Shown: positions 15,332 through 25,396, counted from the first letter of the stretch. The stretch is 64,000 bases of DNA from Faecalibacterium sp. CAG:1138 (GCA_000434675.1 HF988640.1:31889-95888); one strand, 5' to 3'. The notes: generated by a model from the sequence alone, not told the origin. A program made the numbers and translations.

Positions 15332-18190
15332 ATGGGAAACATCACAATCAAAGGAGCAAACGAAAACAACCTCAAAAACGTGGATCTGACCATTCCGAGA
15401 GGGAAACTGGTGGTTTTCACGGGGCTTTCGGGAAGCGGAAAAAGCTCTTTGGCTTTCGACACCATTTTTGCCGAGGGACAAAGAAGATATATGGAAAGTC
15501 TGTCCAGCTATGCCCGTCAGTTTCTGGGGCAGATGGAAAAGCCTAACGTCGAGATGATCGACGGTCTTTCGCCTGCAATCGCGATAGATCAGAAGACCAC
15601 GTCGCACAACCCTCGTTCGACCGTGGGCACCGTTACCGAAATTTACGATTATCTCCGTCTTTTATACGCGCGCGTAGGCACGCCGCACTGCCCGAAATGC
15701 GGCAGAGTCATCGAAAAACAGTCGGTGGACGTTATATGCGACAAAATCCTTAAAAGCCAAAAAGGCAAAGTCATAGTTATGGCGCCGGTGGTCAGGGGCA
15801 GAAAGGGCGAATACGTCAAGCAGATCGAAAGCTACAAAAAAGCGGGCTACACCCGAGTCAGAATCGACGGCATTGACTACACTTTGGACGAAGAACTGCC
15901 GAAGCTTGAAAAAAACGTCAAGCACACGATAAGCGTCGTCGTGGACAGGCTCGTCATAAAGGAAGGCGTGGAAAGGCGACTCACCGACAGCTTGGAGCTT
16001 GCCCTAAAGCTTGCCGAAGGGCTGGTTACGGTTGACGTTGATGGCACGGAATCGCTTTATTCCACAAACTACAGCTGCCCGGATTGCGACATAAGCATAG
16101 AGGAACTTTCTCCTCGCTCGTTCAGCTTCAACAATCCTTACGGAGCCTGTCCGGAATGTCTGGGACTGGGCTACAAATGCGTCATCGACACGGCCAAACT
16201 GGTCAAGGACGACAATCTTTCCATCGACGAAGGCGCTCTTGCGCCTGCAACCAACTGGGGCGTCGACGTTTCGCAAAGCTTCAACAGAACCATAAAAGCC
16301 ATGGCCGACAAGTACGGGTTTTCGACGTCCGTGCCGTTCAAGGATTTGCCGAAAGAGGCCAAAAAAATGATTTTCTACGGCAACGACGGCGAGGAACTGG
16401 AAATCTTTTTCAGCCTTTACAGCAAAAAGACTTCCTATAAGGCGTCGTTCGACGGCATCGTGCCTATTCTGGAGCGCAGATATAAGGAAACCACTTCCGA
16501 AATGATGAAGGCCGAGCTTGACAAGCTTATGGTGGAAACCGACTGCGACGTCTGCCACGGCAAACGCCTCAAAAAGGAAGTGCTGGCAGTCACCGTCGGC
16601 GGAAAAAACATCATAGAGCTGACGGATATGTCGGTGGTGAAAATTGCGGAGTTTTTCAAAAATCTTTCGCTCACCGAACAGCAGCAGATTATCGCAAAAC
16701 AAATTATAAAGGAAATCACCGCAAGGTTGAACTTTCTGATAAACGTCGGGCTTGATTACCTGACGCTGTCCAGAACCTCCATGACGCTGTCCGGCGGCGA
16801 AAGCCAGAGAATAAGACTGGCCACGCAGATAGGCAGCGGCCTTACCGGCGTATTGTATATTCTGGACGAGCCGAGCATAGGCCTGCATCAAAAAGACAAC
16901 AGCAAATTGCTTGCTTCTCTCAAAGGACTTAGAGATCTCGACAACACGCTTATCGTCGTCGAGCACGACGAGGAAACCATTCGTTCCGCAGATTTTATCG
17001 TTGACGTCGGCCCGGGCGCGGGCATTCACGGCGGCAACATCGTGGCGACGGGAAGCGTCGAAGATATTATAAATTGTAAGGAATCGATAACCGGAAAATA
17101 TCTTTCCGGCGAACTTAAAATCGAAGTTCCTAAAAAACGCAAGGCTCCCGACGGCAGGTATCTGGTCGTTAAAGGCGCAAAACAGAACAACCTCAAAAAC
17201 GTGGACGTCAAAATCCCGGTGGGGCTTTTCACCTGCATAACGGGCGTTTCGGGAAGCGGCAAAAGCAGTCTGGTGAACGAAATAATTTATCCGCGCGTGG
17301 CAAACGCGATCAACAGATCTTCGCTTACTGAAGGCAAGGCCGACGGCGTGGAAGGTCTTGAATATTTCGACAAGGTCATTTCCATCGATCAGTCGCCGAT
17401 AGGCAGAACGCCGCGCAGCAACCCTGCGACCTATACGGGAGTGTTCACCGCGATAAGAGAGCTTTTTGCGGCAACTCCCGACAGCAAGGCGAGAGGTTAC
17501 AAGGCGGGGCGTTACAGCTTCAATATTGCGGGAGGCAGATGCGAAAGCTGCTCGGGCGACGGCATAATCAGAATAGCCATGCACTTTTTGGCCGACGTTT
17601 ACGTTCCTTGCGAGGTCTGCCACGGCAAACGTTACAACAGGGAGACGCTGGAAGTCAAATATAAGGGCAAAAACATCTTCGAGGTGCTGGATATGACGGT
17701 GGAAGAGGCCTGCGACTTTTTCAGAAACATTCCGTCGGTTTACAACAAAATCAAAACTCTTAAAGACGTGGGACTCGGGTATATCAAGCTCGGACAGTCG
17801 TCCACCACGCTTTCGGGCGGCGAAGCGCAGAGGGTAAAACTCGCAACCGAGCTTTCAAAGCGCAGCACGGGTAAGACGTTGTATATTCTGGACGAGCCGA
17901 CCACCGGCCTTCACAGCGACGACGTTTCGAGGCTTGTGGATATTCTCAAAAAGTTCTCCGAAAACGGAAACACGGTGCTGGTGATAGAGCACAACCTCGA
18001 CGTCATAAAAGTGGCGGATTATATCGTCGATCTCGGCCCTGACGGAGGGGACAGAGGCGGCAATATCGTGGGCGTCGGCACGCCTGAAGAAATTGCCGAA
18101 ATCGAAAGCAGTTATACGGGCGAATACCTGAAACCGCTTTTGCAAAAAAATAGCGACAACAAAACACGGCCGATTTTCGACCAAAGATAA
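15332..18190 (+). CDS. uvrA: excinuclease ABC subunit A
   Basis: A 952-residue UvrA, the damage-sensing ABC ATPase of nucleotide excision repair. It has two nucleotide sites: Walker A GLSGSGKSSLAFDT (about 31-44) and GVSGSGKSSLVNEI in the second half, with signatures LSGGESQRIRLATQIG and LSGGEAQRVKLATEL. Zinc-binding cysteine pairs are present (CPKCGR; CPDCD...CPECLGLG; CESCSGDG...CEVCHG). Length matches the family. It lies directly after uvrB, and only 16 nt separate it from the following secreted-protein gene, so read-through into that gene is likely. Confidence 0.98.
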   Translation: MGNITIKGANENNLKNVDLTIPRGKLVVFTGLSGSGKSSLAFDTIFAEGQRRYMESLSSYARQFLGQMEKPNVEMIDGLSPAIAIDQKTTSHNPRSTVGTVTEIYDYLRLLYARVGTPHCPKCGRVIEKQSVDVICDKILKSQKGKVIVMAPVVRGRKGEYVKQIESYKKAGYTRVRIDGIDYTLDEELPKLEKNVKHTISVVVDRLVIKEGVERRLTDSLELALKLAEGLVTVDVDGTESLYSTNYSCPDCDISIEELSPRSFSFNNPYGACPECLGLGYKCVIDTAKLVKDDNLSIDEGALAPATNWGVDVSQSFNRTIKAMADKYGFSTSVPFKDLPKEAKKMIFYGNDGEELEIFFSLYSKKTSYKASFDGIVPILERRYKETTSEMMKAELDKLMVETDCDVCHGKRLKKEVLAVTVGGKNIIELTDMSVVKIAEFFKNLSLTEQQQIIAKQIIKEITARLNFLINVGLDYLTLSRTSMTLSGGESQRIRLATQIGSGLTGVLYILDEPSIGLHQKDNSKLLASLKGLRDLDNTLIVVEHDEETIRSADFIVDVGPGAGIHGGNIVATGSVEDIINCKESITGKYLSGELKIEVPKKRKAPDGRYLVVKGAKQNNLKNVDVKIPVGLFTCITGVSGSGKSSLVNEIIYPRVANAINRSSLTEGKADGVEGLEYFDKVISIDQSPIGRTPRSNPATYTGVFTAIRELFAATPDSKARGYKAGRYSFNIAGGRCESCSGDGIIRIAMHFLADVYVPCEVCHGKRYNRETLEVKYKGKNIFEVLDMTVEEACDFFRNIPSVYNKIKTLKDVGLGYIKLGQSSTTLSGGEAQRVKLATELSKRSTGKTLYILDEPTTGLHSDDVSRLVDILKKFSENGNTVLVIEHNLDVIKVADYIVDLGPDGGDRGGNIVGVGTPEEIAEIESSYTGEYLKPLLQKNSDNKTRPIFDQR

Positions 18191-18206
18191 GAGGGAGGAT
18201 TTACAA

Positions 18207-20255
18207 ATGAAAAAATTTCTTGCGACGATTTTTCTGATCGTCGGAGTTGCTCTTTTTGCGGGCATTGCAACAGCAAGTCCTGCGTTTGCTTTGGAACAAA
18301 CCCAGAACATTGCCGTTTACAAAGCGTCCTCGGGCGAATATGTCGCCGAGTGGACACAAGTACCGGATAACTGCGGCTACGCGTTTTACTTTGCCGGAAC
18401 GAGAAGCGTCACCGGAAAAGACGAAAACTTAATCGTTTTGGACGAAAGTCTGCTTACGGCAGGCGAAAACGAAATGTCGGTTGCGGCAATAGACTCCGCA
18501 GGCGCGGAAGGCGAAAAGAGAACTTTCGTCTACGAGCATTACGTTCCGTTTTCGGTGCCGGACGAACTGACTTTTTCGGAGGAAAGCAAAATTCTTTCCT
18601 GGACGGACGACAATGAAAACGCCACCTACGACGTTGTCATAAACAGAGTGCTTGTGGCCAACGATTTGACTGAAAAGCAAGTTGATTTGTCGGAATTTAT
18701 CGTTAACGTAGGCATTTATGAAATCAAGGTTATGGCAAACGGTTCGGGCTACAGGCTTCCGTCGATGTTCTCGAACTCGGTTGTATATACCGAAAGGAGA
18801 GCGCTCACCGCGCCGCAAAACCTTTCGTTTTATAATGTGGACGGCAAAATCACCGCGTCGTGGAGCGAGGTCGACAACGCCGAAAACTATCTTGTGGAAA
18901 TCAAAAAAGACGGCGCGGTTTTAAGCAGTTTTCCTGTGACCGACACGAGCGCCGACATCTCTGAGTACGTTACGGAAGTGGCAGAATACGAAATTTCCGT
19001 CGTTGCGGACTCGGCGGACGATTCTTTTTATACGGGATCCGAAAAGATAACGGCAACGTATAAAAATCTCGGCAGCTTGGACGCTCCCGTACTTACGGTG
19101 GAAGGAACCGTCGTTTCGTGGGAAGCGGTGGAAAACGCTTCCGTGTATTCGGTGGCCGTGGACGGAGTGCCCGCAGGCGGCGAAATAACGAAAACTTCGT
19201 TCGACTTTTCGGAACTGGTGAAAGCAGTCGGCGCGCATAAAATTTCGGTGCAGGCAGAGGAAAACGGTCTCTACGTCGCAAGCGAAATTTCGGTTGTTTA
19301 TTATTATACTTACGGCAAGCTCGACGCTCCTGTCGCAACTCTCAGCGGAAGCGTGCTATCCTGGACTGAGGTAGAGAATGCAAAGGACTACACGGTAATG
19401 CTTGACGGCGCCATTTTGGACGAGCACGTCTGCCGCGCGACTTTCGATTTGTCAGGTTACGTTGCTGCGGCGGGAAGCTATGAGGTTTCGGTAAAAGCCA
19501 ACGAAATCGGATTCTATAACGAGAGCGACGCTTGTTCTGTCACTTATGTTCTCACCGTAAGCCTCGGCAAAACCGAAGCCGCATTCGACGAAAGCACCCT
19601 CACGCTAAAGTGGAATGCCGTAGTGGGCGCAACCGTCTACGTAGTTTTGGTGGACGGAAAGGTTATCTGCGAAACGAAAAATTTGTCCTACACGTTTGAC
19701 GGAACGATTTTCACCGATTCGAAAACCTACGTTTTGTCCGTTTACGCCAAAGGTTACAACAATTTTGACGACGGCGAAAAGGCCGAAGTGAACTTTAAGA
19801 ACGTGATTTCTCAAACCAAACGCAAGATTGTCATTGACGGCATAAACGGCGGTCTCGAAAGATTGTTGCAAAAGGGTTACGTCGCTTACATAGTGTCCGA
19901 TACAGAGATGAAAGCCGAAAGCTTGGGAGAAGAAATATTCTCTTCGGACGGCACGCTTGCCGTTGATCTTTCGAAATATAACGGATTAAAACTCGGTTTG
20001 ATCGAAAAGTATTCCGATGCAGACGAAGAAGTGGTTCTTTATGAATTAACCGCGATATCCGACGGAGATATAGTGGTCAAATGCACGAAATATTCGATTG
20101 CATCGTCGGAGTTTAATTTTTTAAATAACGAAAATTTGCAGGAGGGCATCGCTATTGCGGATAAAGTTCTTGTCAACGTCGGAGAAGGCGGTCACACTAT
20201 AACCATAGTCGGCGGCGTTTCGATTGTTGACTATGTTTCTCTTACGGTGAAATAA
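18207..20255 (+). CDS. secreted protein with tandem FN3-like repeats
   Basis: A 682-residue exported protein; the signal peptide seems to end at AFA (about residue 29). The body is a series of about five Ig/FN3-like units of about 85 residues with the recurring phrase L-D-A-P-V...S-W-x-x-V-x-N-A-x-x-Y-x-V and a closing S-V-x-A-x-x-x-G-F-Y. There is no lipobox, LPXTG or C-terminal helix, so it is probably secreted or held non-covalently. GGGAGG precedes the ATG. The same repeat phrase occurs in the N terminus of the phosphoesterase at 42508. Ligand unknown. Confidence 0.8.
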   Translation: MKKFLATIFLIVGVALFAGIATASPAFALEQTQNIAVYKASSGEYVAEWTQVPDNCGYAFYFAGTRSVTGKDENLIVLDESLLTAGENEMSVAAIDSAGAEGEKRTFVYEHYVPFSVPDELTFSEESKILSWTDDNENATYDVVINRVLVANDLTEKQVDLSEFIVNVGIYEIKVMANGSGYRLPSMFSNSVVYTERRALTAPQNLSFYNVDGKITASWSEVDNAENYLVEIKKDGAVLSSFPVTDTSADISEYVTEVAEYEISVVADSADDSFYTGSEKITATYKNLGSLDAPVLTVEGTVVSWEAVENASVYSVAVDGVPAGGEITKTSFDFSELVKAVGAHKISVQAEENGLYVASEISVVYYYTYGKLDAPVATLSGSVLSWTEVENAKDYTVMLDGAILDEHVCRATFDLSGYVAAAGSYEVSVKANEIGFYNESDACSVTYVLTVSLGKTEAAFDESTLTLKWNAVVGATVYVVLVDGKVICETKNLSYTFDGTIFTDSKTYVLSVYAKGYNNFDDGEKAEVNFKNVISQTKRKIVIDGINGGLERLLQKGYVAYIVSDTEMKAESLGEEIFSSDGTLAVDLSKYNGLKLGLIEKYSDADEEVVLYELTAISDGDIVVKCTKYSIASSEFNFLNNENLQEGIAIADKVLVNVGEGGHTITIVGGVSIVDYVSLTVK

Positions 20256-20268
20256 TTTGGAAAAGCTG

Positions 20269-20297
20269 TTTACAAACGGCCGAATATAATGTAAAAT
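20269..20297 (+). promoter_or_regulatory. probable promoter of the sugar kinase
   Basis: TTTACA, 17-bp spacer, TAAAAT upstream of the FGGY gene. Confidence 0.55.
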
Positions 20298-20329
20298 TAA
20301 ATTTAGATTGACTATCTTCGGAGGATTTT

Positions 20330-21919
20330 ATGGGAACTTTTGTTATAGCTTACGACGTTGGCACGACCGGCATCAAAACCTGTTTGTTTGAAATCGACAA
20401 GGAAATCAGGCTGGTTGAGTCTGCAATGTGCGGCTACAATCTTTACGTTTTCGAAAACGGCGGCGCCGAGCAGGACGCAGACGAATGGTGGCACGCAATG
20501 TGCGTTACGACAAAAGCTATTTTCCATAAGTCCGACATAAAGCCGTCCGACATCAAGGGCATAAGTTTCTGCAGCCAGATGCAAGGTCTGGTGCTTGTCG
20601 ACAAGGAAGGCAACGCCGTCCGTCGTCCGATGAGCTATATGGATCAAAGAGCGAAAGAAGAAATCAAAAAGGGCATAGCGCACGGCTTCCAGATTGCGGG
20701 AGCAAACGTGTTCAAGCTGATCAAATCCATAATGATAACCGGCGCGGTTTCGGCCAGCGTAAAAGACCCTGTCTGGAAATATAAATGGATCGAAGCGCAC
20801 GAGCCTGAAAACTTCAAAAAAGCGTATAAATGGCTTGACGTTAAGGAATATCTCATCGGTCGTACCACCGGCAGATTCGTGATGACCAGGGACAGCGCTT
20901 TCGGTACGCTCATTTACGACATACATAAAAAAGAATGGTCCAAGTCTATGTGCAAGATGTTCCGCCTGAACGTCGATCACCTGGCCGAAATCATCGATTG
21001 CACCGACCTCGTCGGCGGAATCACCGAAAAAGCGGCAAGGGAACTGGGACTTGAGGAAGGCACTCCGGTGTTTGGCGGCGGCGGTGACGCAAGCCTTATC
21101 GGCGTGGGCGCAGGCGCAACGGCCGTGGGCGACACTCATGTTTATTCCGGAACCAGCGGCTGGATCGGCACCGTAACCGACAGATCCGTGGTTGACGCTT
21201 CCAACATGATCGCGGCAATCGTGGGCGCAGAAGACGGAAAATACAACTATTTCGCCGAAATGGAAACCAGCGGCAAATGCCTCGAATGGGTTAAAAATCA
21301 CCTCGCTCTCGACGAAATCGACATCTATCTCGAAAAGCATGACGTAACCGAAAGCTTAGAGGCGGAATACACCAGCCTCTACGACTATATGACCTCCGTC
21401 ATAAAAGACGTGCCTGCGGGTTGCGACGGCGTCATTTTCACTCCGTGGCTGCACGGCAACAGATGCCCGTTTGAAGATCCGAACGCAAAGGGAATGTTCT
21501 TCAATATCGGCCTGGAAACCGGCAAACGCCAGCTTATCCGCGCCGTTATCGAAGGCATCTGCTTCCACAAACGTTGGATGCTCGAGGCGGAAGGCAAAAA
21601 AGTTAAAACCTCCGATCCGATCAGGTTCGTCGGCGGCGGCGCTTTGAGCGCGGTAACCTGCCAGATTCTTGCGGACGTAACGGGCAAAACCATCGAAACG
21701 GTTGCCAGCCCGCAAAACGTAGGCGCAGTCGGTGCGGCGGCTCTTGTGGGCGTAGGCCTGGGGCTCATCAAAAATCTGGACGAAGTCAAAAACTTCATTC
21801 CGGTCGTGGCCACCTACAAGCCTAATCCGGAGCTTAAACCTATCTACGACAGAAACTTCGAGGTCTTCAAAAATCTCTACAAGAGCAACAAGAAAAACTT
21901 TGCAATCCTGAATAAGTAG
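20330..21919 (+). CDS. FGGY-family carbohydrate kinase (xylulokinase-like)
   Basis: A 529-residue ASKHA-fold kinase. The N-terminal phosphate loop reads YDVGTTGIKTCLFE. The C-terminal FGGY half has GGGALSAVTCQILADVTG and PQNVGAVGAAALVG, with FTPWLHGNRCPFED before them as in xylulokinase-like members. These enzymes phosphorylate ketoses or polyols with ATP in the cytoplasm. Substrate cannot be read from the sequence and no isomerase or transporter is adjacent. It is followed by a strong terminator shared with the convergent gene. Confidence 0.9.
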   Translation: MGTFVIAYDVGTTGIKTCLFEIDKEIRLVESAMCGYNLYVFENGGAEQDADEWWHAMCVTTKAIFHKSDIKPSDIKGISFCSQMQGLVLVDKEGNAVRRPMSYMDQRAKEEIKKGIAHGFQIAGANVFKLIKSIMITGAVSASVKDPVWKYKWIEAHEPENFKKAYKWLDVKEYLIGRTTGRFVMTRDSAFGTLIYDIHKKEWSKSMCKMFRLNVDHLAEIIDCTDLVGGITEKAARELGLEEGTPVFGGGGDASLIGVGAGATAVGDTHVYSGTSGWIGTVTDRSVVDASNMIAAIVGAEDGKYNYFAEMETSGKCLEWVKNHLALDEIDIYLEKHDVTESLEAEYTSLYDYMTSVIKDVPAGCDGVIFTPWLHGNRCPFEDPNAKGMFFNIGLETGKRQLIRAVIEGICFHKRWMLEAEGKKVKTSDPIRFVGGGALSAVTCQILADVTGKTIETVASPQNVGAVGAAALVGVGLGLIKNLDEVKNFIPVVATYKPNPELKPIYDRNFEVFKNLYKSNKKNFAILNK

Positions 21920-21933
21920 TTTCAAAAAATAAG

Positions 21934-21959
21934 CCACGCTCGTTTGAGCGTGGTTTTTT
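21934..21959. terminator. bidirectional terminator
   Basis: Stem CCACGCTC / GAGCGTGG with GTTT loop and T-run, between convergent kinase and DUF4363 genes. Confidence 0.85.
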
Positions 21960-22338
21960 ACATAAGGCCTATCAAATCGAAGGAAACGGTTTTCCGCACG
22001 TTTTCGATAAGAATTATGGTGCTTGCGGTTTTTGACGACGCGTTCTGCAAATCGTCCACTTCGAGGGAACCTTCTATTTCGCCGAGGGTAACGGGAATCT
22101 GGCGCATTTCGGTGGAGTAGTCGAACATTTCGACGTAAATTCGTTCCTTTTCCCACCATTCGATAAGCGCCGTGCAGGCGTCAAGCGCATCGGCGGTTTT
22201 CTTTTCGTCAACCAGTCTGTCAAGCTCGTTTATGCGAAAAGTCAGCTCGTCAAACACGTTTTTCACGCGGACGTGATCGTAAATTCCGAATGCCAGAATG
22301 AGAACCAGTATACAAATGACAACGATAAGTTTTTTCAT
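21958..22338 (-). CDS. DUF4363-like membrane-anchored protein
   Basis: A 126-residue protein with one N-terminal membrane helix (LIVVICILVLILAFGIY) and a helical extracytoplasmic part. The pattern matches DUF4363, often found beside DUF421 genes, as here (2-nt gap to the upstream gene). Function unknown; probably exposed on the outer face of the membrane and acting with the DUF421 protein. Confidence 0.8.
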   Translation of the reverse strand: MKKLIVVICILVLILAFGIYDHVRVKNVFDELTFRINELDRLVDEKKTADALDACTALIEWWEKERIYVEMFDYSTEMRQIPVTLGEIEGSLEVDDLQNASSKTASTIILIENVRKTVSFDLIGLM

Positions 22339-22340
22339 AT

Positions 22341-23039
22341 CTAAAAGTTTATGGACGACAGTTGACCGTCGTAAGATTGCACGATAGCAATTTTAGATTG
22401 CGTAATCGTGAGGATAAACACGTCTTTTTGCTCCAAACCGATTTCTTTCAGCTTGTTTTCGATTTCGTCTTTTGAAGGCGCAAAGTCAAGCAGCGAAAGG
22501 TTTTCGGCCATAAACCGCCCCTCGACGATGACGGTGTACGGAAGCTCCACTGGCTTTTCCGGAAGATTCATGTCGCCGCAGGTAACTTCGCCCGACGAGT
22601 AGGCCGGCAGGACGGAAATTTTGCCGTTAGTCTCCAAAATGGCAAACTCCACCTGATCGAGCGAAAAATATCCTTGCGCTCTCAAACTTGCCATAAGGTC
22701 GTTGACGCTGAGGCCGGTTTGGCCGAGAGCCTTGACGTCGATGTTGCCTTCTGAAATGACGATTATAGGCTTTCCGTTCACAAGCTTTCTGAAGCGCTGG
22801 CTCTTTTGGCCGACAAACGTCAGCGCGACGTGGGTTATTAAAAGCGCAAGCATAGGCAGAATTCCGTATATGAAAGGTATGGACGGATCGCTCATCGGCA
22901 TGCAAGCAAGGTCGGAAACCACCAGCGTGATGGCAAGCTCGTAGGGTTGCATTTCGCCGAGTTGCCGCTTCCCCATAAGGCGCATGACGGCAATCAGCGC
23001 AAAATATAGTATGATGGTTCTGACAAAAATCGTAAGCAT
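22341..23039 (-). CDS. DUF421 (YetF-like) membrane protein
   Basis: A 232-residue protein with three N-terminal membrane helices and the family hallmark MRLMGKRQLGEMQPYELAI. It is followed by the cytoplasmic YetF/YcaP domain (GKPIIVISEGNIDVKALGQ, then LRAQGYFSLDQVEFAI). ATG 23039 is the natural family start; there is no good SD. Members are linked to spores, cell envelope or stress, but no activity is established. It is transcribed with the DUF4363 gene downstream. Confidence 0.88.
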   Translation of the reverse strand: MLTIFVRTIILYFALIAVMRLMGKRQLGEMQPYELAITLVVSDLACMPMSDPSIPFIYGILPMLALLITHVALTFVGQKSQRFRKLVNGKPIIVISEGNIDVKALGQTGLSVNDLMASLRAQGYFSLDQVEFAILETNGKISVLPAYSSGEVTCGDMNLPEKPVELPYTVIVEGRFMAENLSLLDFAPSKDEIENKLKEIGLEQKDVFILTITQSKIAIVQSYDGQLSSINF

Positions 23040-23118
23040 AACGCTATTATCGTCACGCGGCAGATTTTTTATACGAATTGAATTGCAAAATAACAAAAAG
23101 CCGTGTATAATTTATATC

Positions 23119-23212
23119 AGCAGAGTAGGCAAGTCGCGTTAAGTGTTGCGGAATGGAATGTTGTCCGCAAACGAAAGGGGATTCTCTGCGGTGGCTTGCC
23201 GCATTCGTTGCT
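23119..23212 (+). ncRNA. tetrahydrofolate (THF) riboswitch
   Basis: Conserved blocks of the THF aptamer appear in order: AGAGTAG, TCGCGTTAAGTGT, GAATGG-ATGTTGTC, ACGAA, GCGGTGGCTTG and GCATTCG. The long stem arms GCGG/CCGC and GGCAAG/CTTGCC pair. The P1 ends AGCA/TGCT close it. It lies 58 nt upstream of the folT-like gene, whose SD (GGAGG) lies in the platform, consistent with folate-controlled translation or transcription. Confidence 0.93.
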
Positions 23213-23269
23213 TAGTTTATACGGTTGTATAACCATGCTCGAATCTCTGAATTTGTCGGAGGTTTTTTT

Positions 23270-23791
23270 ATGAACAAAAAAATTAATACGCAAAAAATTG
23301 CTTACGCCGCGCTTTTCGTTGCGGTTTCGGCGGTGCTGAACTGTCTGTCGGCGCAAACCACCGCCTTAAGCCTGTCGCTAACCTATATTCCGTCGATAAT
23401 CGCAGGAATATATATGGGGCCGTTCGTCGGATTTTTGGTGGGAGCCTTGGGCGACGGAGTGGGGTGCCTGCTGTTTCCGCACGGCGCGTGGTTGCCGCTT
23501 CTGACGCTTGCCTCCGGGCTGACGGGGGTTATGCCGTGGATAGCAAAACGCATTTTCGGCGAAAATCTGGCGGCGATGATAGCGGCGGCATATCTGCTGA
23601 CGCTCGTCGTTTGCACTTTGGGCATAAACACCACCACGCTTTGGTACACGTTTTTCCGAAGCAAAAAGACGCTTTGGGTGTATATGGGCGGCAGAATTAT
23701 GTCGCAGGGTTTGGTTCTGCTGCTGAACGCCGCGCTGACGTTCGTGCTGGTGCCGTTTTGCGACAAATATCTGAAAAAACTCGGCCTATGA
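23270..23791 (+). CDS. folT: folate ECF transporter S component
   Basis: A 173-residue integral membrane protein with about six helices. The N terminus (TQKIAYAALFVAVSAVLNC) and the GIYMGPFVGFLVGALGDGVG segment are typical of ECF-type substrate-binding S components. These capture a vitamin and use a shared energising module (EcfT/A/A') encoded elsewhere. Folate is assigned because of the THF riboswitch in the leader, as the two are regularly paired in Clostridia. GGAGG precedes ATG 23270. Confidence 0.9.
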   Translation: MNKKINTQKIAYAALFVAVSAVLNCLSAQTTALSLSLTYIPSIIAGIYMGPFVGFLVGALGDGVGCLLFPHGAWLPLLTLASGLTGVMPWIAKRIFGENLAAMIAAAYLLTLVVCTLGINTTTLWYTFFRSKKTLWVYMGGRIMSQGLVLLLNAALTFVLVPFCDKYLKKLGL

Positions 23792-23798
23792 TAGTTTT

Positions 23799-25310
23799 TT
23801 ATCCTTTCGCCTTTTTCGGCAGCCTGACAAGGGCTGTCGTTTTTCTTTTCGGAAGAACTGCCTCGGCGTCAACGATGCCGAACGCCCACAGCGTAACCGC
23901 ATAAGCAAGGCAGGAAACGAACGCAGGAACGATGACCACCACGGCAATCGGCGCGCGAAGCAGAAGCAGGTTTTTCAGAAGGTAGCACAAAAGCGCGGAC
24001 GGCGCGGCCGCAAATACGGCGGAAATCGGTTTTTTGAAGTTGAGTTCCAAGCCTTCTTTTTTCAGAAGAACCGAAAAATTCAGAAACGTGGTTGTGCCGA
24101 AGCACAACAGCATGCCGCAAAGTATGGCGTAAACCCCGATTTTTGCAGGAAGAACGAACAGGCACGCCACGGTTACCAGTGAACCTATAACGAAGTGCAG
24201 AAAGGTGGTTCTTTCACGGCCGAGGCTGTTGAGCACGCTGGTGCTGATTTGGTTAAGCTCCAACGGATATATTATGACGGCCGCAATGCCGACGTATTTT
24301 CCGGCGCGCGAATCGTTAAATAAAAACGTCCCTATGCTTTCGCCGAGAGTCGCGTAAACCAGAACGAAAAAACTGCCTATAATGGCCGCAAACAGGGTTG
24401 CAGAGTCGATTTTGCGACATAAACCGGTTTTTTGGCTGCTTGCGACCTCCGGAACGAGCACCGTGGCAAGCGCGCCGGTTATGGCGAGCGGCGCCATCAA
24501 AAGAGGCAAACTCATGCCGGTGACTCTGCCGTAATCGGCGGTGGCTTCGGACGGAGTCATGCCGCTTCTTACGAGGATAAAAGGCACGATAACCGCCGTC
24601 AGACTGCTGACCAAGCTCCCCGAAATTCGTATGAGAGTTATGGGAACGGCGCTTTTTACGGTCGGTTTGACGTCAGAGGGCTTTTTAAGCCTGCCGCCGA
24701 TGGCAAAATAGATGGCAGAAAGCACCGCACCGCTTACAAGGTCCGAAATTAAAAACGAAAAAGCGATGCCCGTCGCCCCGTTAAAGGGGCTTTTTTTGCT
24801 GCAAAACGCAATGCAGGACAGCACGCGGACCACCTCTTCCGAAAGTTCGGCGACGGAGAAGGCGAAGTATTGCTTCTTTCCCAAAAAATACGCCCTTACG
24901 ACGGCGTAAACGGAGGTTGAGAGCAGCGTCGGCAGAACGATAAAAAACACGGGCAAAGCCCTTTTGTCGCCGAATAATACGGCCAAATTGTCGCCGCAGG
25001 CGTAAAATACGGCAATAAGGCAAGCGGAAATCGTTCCGCAAATCAAAAGGCCGGACGAAACCAGTCGGCCGGCTTTTTCGTCGCCATCGAGAGCCGCGAT
25101 TCGCCTCGACAGCACGAGCGGCACGCCGCTTGACGCCACTGCGGACAACAAAAACAGCACCGAAAGCGCCATCTGATAAAGCCCCACGGCTTCCGCGCCC
25201 AGTTTTCTGCCGACGTAAACTTTGAACAAAAAACCGACGGCTCTCGTGGCCACCCCGAATACGGTGACCAAAGCAACGGCTTTGTAAATTTTGCTTCCCG
25301 AACTTTTCAT
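23799..25310 (-). CDS. SpoVB/MurJ-like polysaccharide flippase (MOP superfamily)
   Basis: A 503-residue protein with about 14 membrane helices. The start (ALVTVFGVATRAVGFLFKV) and ASSGVPLVLSRRIA are typical of the SpoVB/RfbX/MurJ group, which moves lipid-linked wall precursors or polysaccharide units outward. ATG 25310 is preferred from family alignment; no SD is visible, and an in-frame TTG at 25364 would add 18 residues. It converges with folT, with 7 nt between the stops. Whether it acts in sporulation or general wall synthesis cannot be told from context. Confidence 0.85.
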   Translation of the reverse strand: MKSSGSKIYKAVALVTVFGVATRAVGFLFKVYVGRKLGAEAVGLYQMALSVLFLLSAVASSGVPLVLSRRIAALDGDEKAGRLVSSGLLICGTISACLIAVFYACGDNLAVLFGDKRALPVFFIVLPTLLSTSVYAVVRAYFLGKKQYFAFSVAELSEEVVRVLSCIAFCSKKSPFNGATGIAFSFLISDLVSGAVLSAIYFAIGGRLKKPSDVKPTVKSAVPITLIRISGSLVSSLTAVIVPFILVRSGMTPSEATADYGRVTGMSLPLLMAPLAITGALATVLVPEVASSQKTGLCRKIDSATLFAAIIGSFFVLVYATLGESIGTFLFNDSRAGKYVGIAAVIIYPLELNQISTSVLNSLGRERTTFLHFVIGSLVTVACLFVLPAKIGVYAILCGMLLCFGTTTFLNFSVLLKKEGLELNFKKPISAVFAAAPSALLCYLLKNLLLLRAPIAVVVIVPAFVSCLAYAVTLWAFGIVDAEAVLPKRKTTALVRLPKKAKG

Positions 25311-25367
25311 ACTGAATATGTATGAGAAATCGGTTTGTTTTATGTCCGCCACGCGCCGCGGCAAAAT

Positions 25368-25396
25368 AAAAAAAGACCGCCCCGAAGGCGCTCTTT
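25368..25396 (-). terminator. terminator of the XRE gene
   Basis: An imperfect hairpin (AGAGCGCC, TTCG loop, GGGCGGTCT) followed by T7 on the minus strand. Confidence 0.6.
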
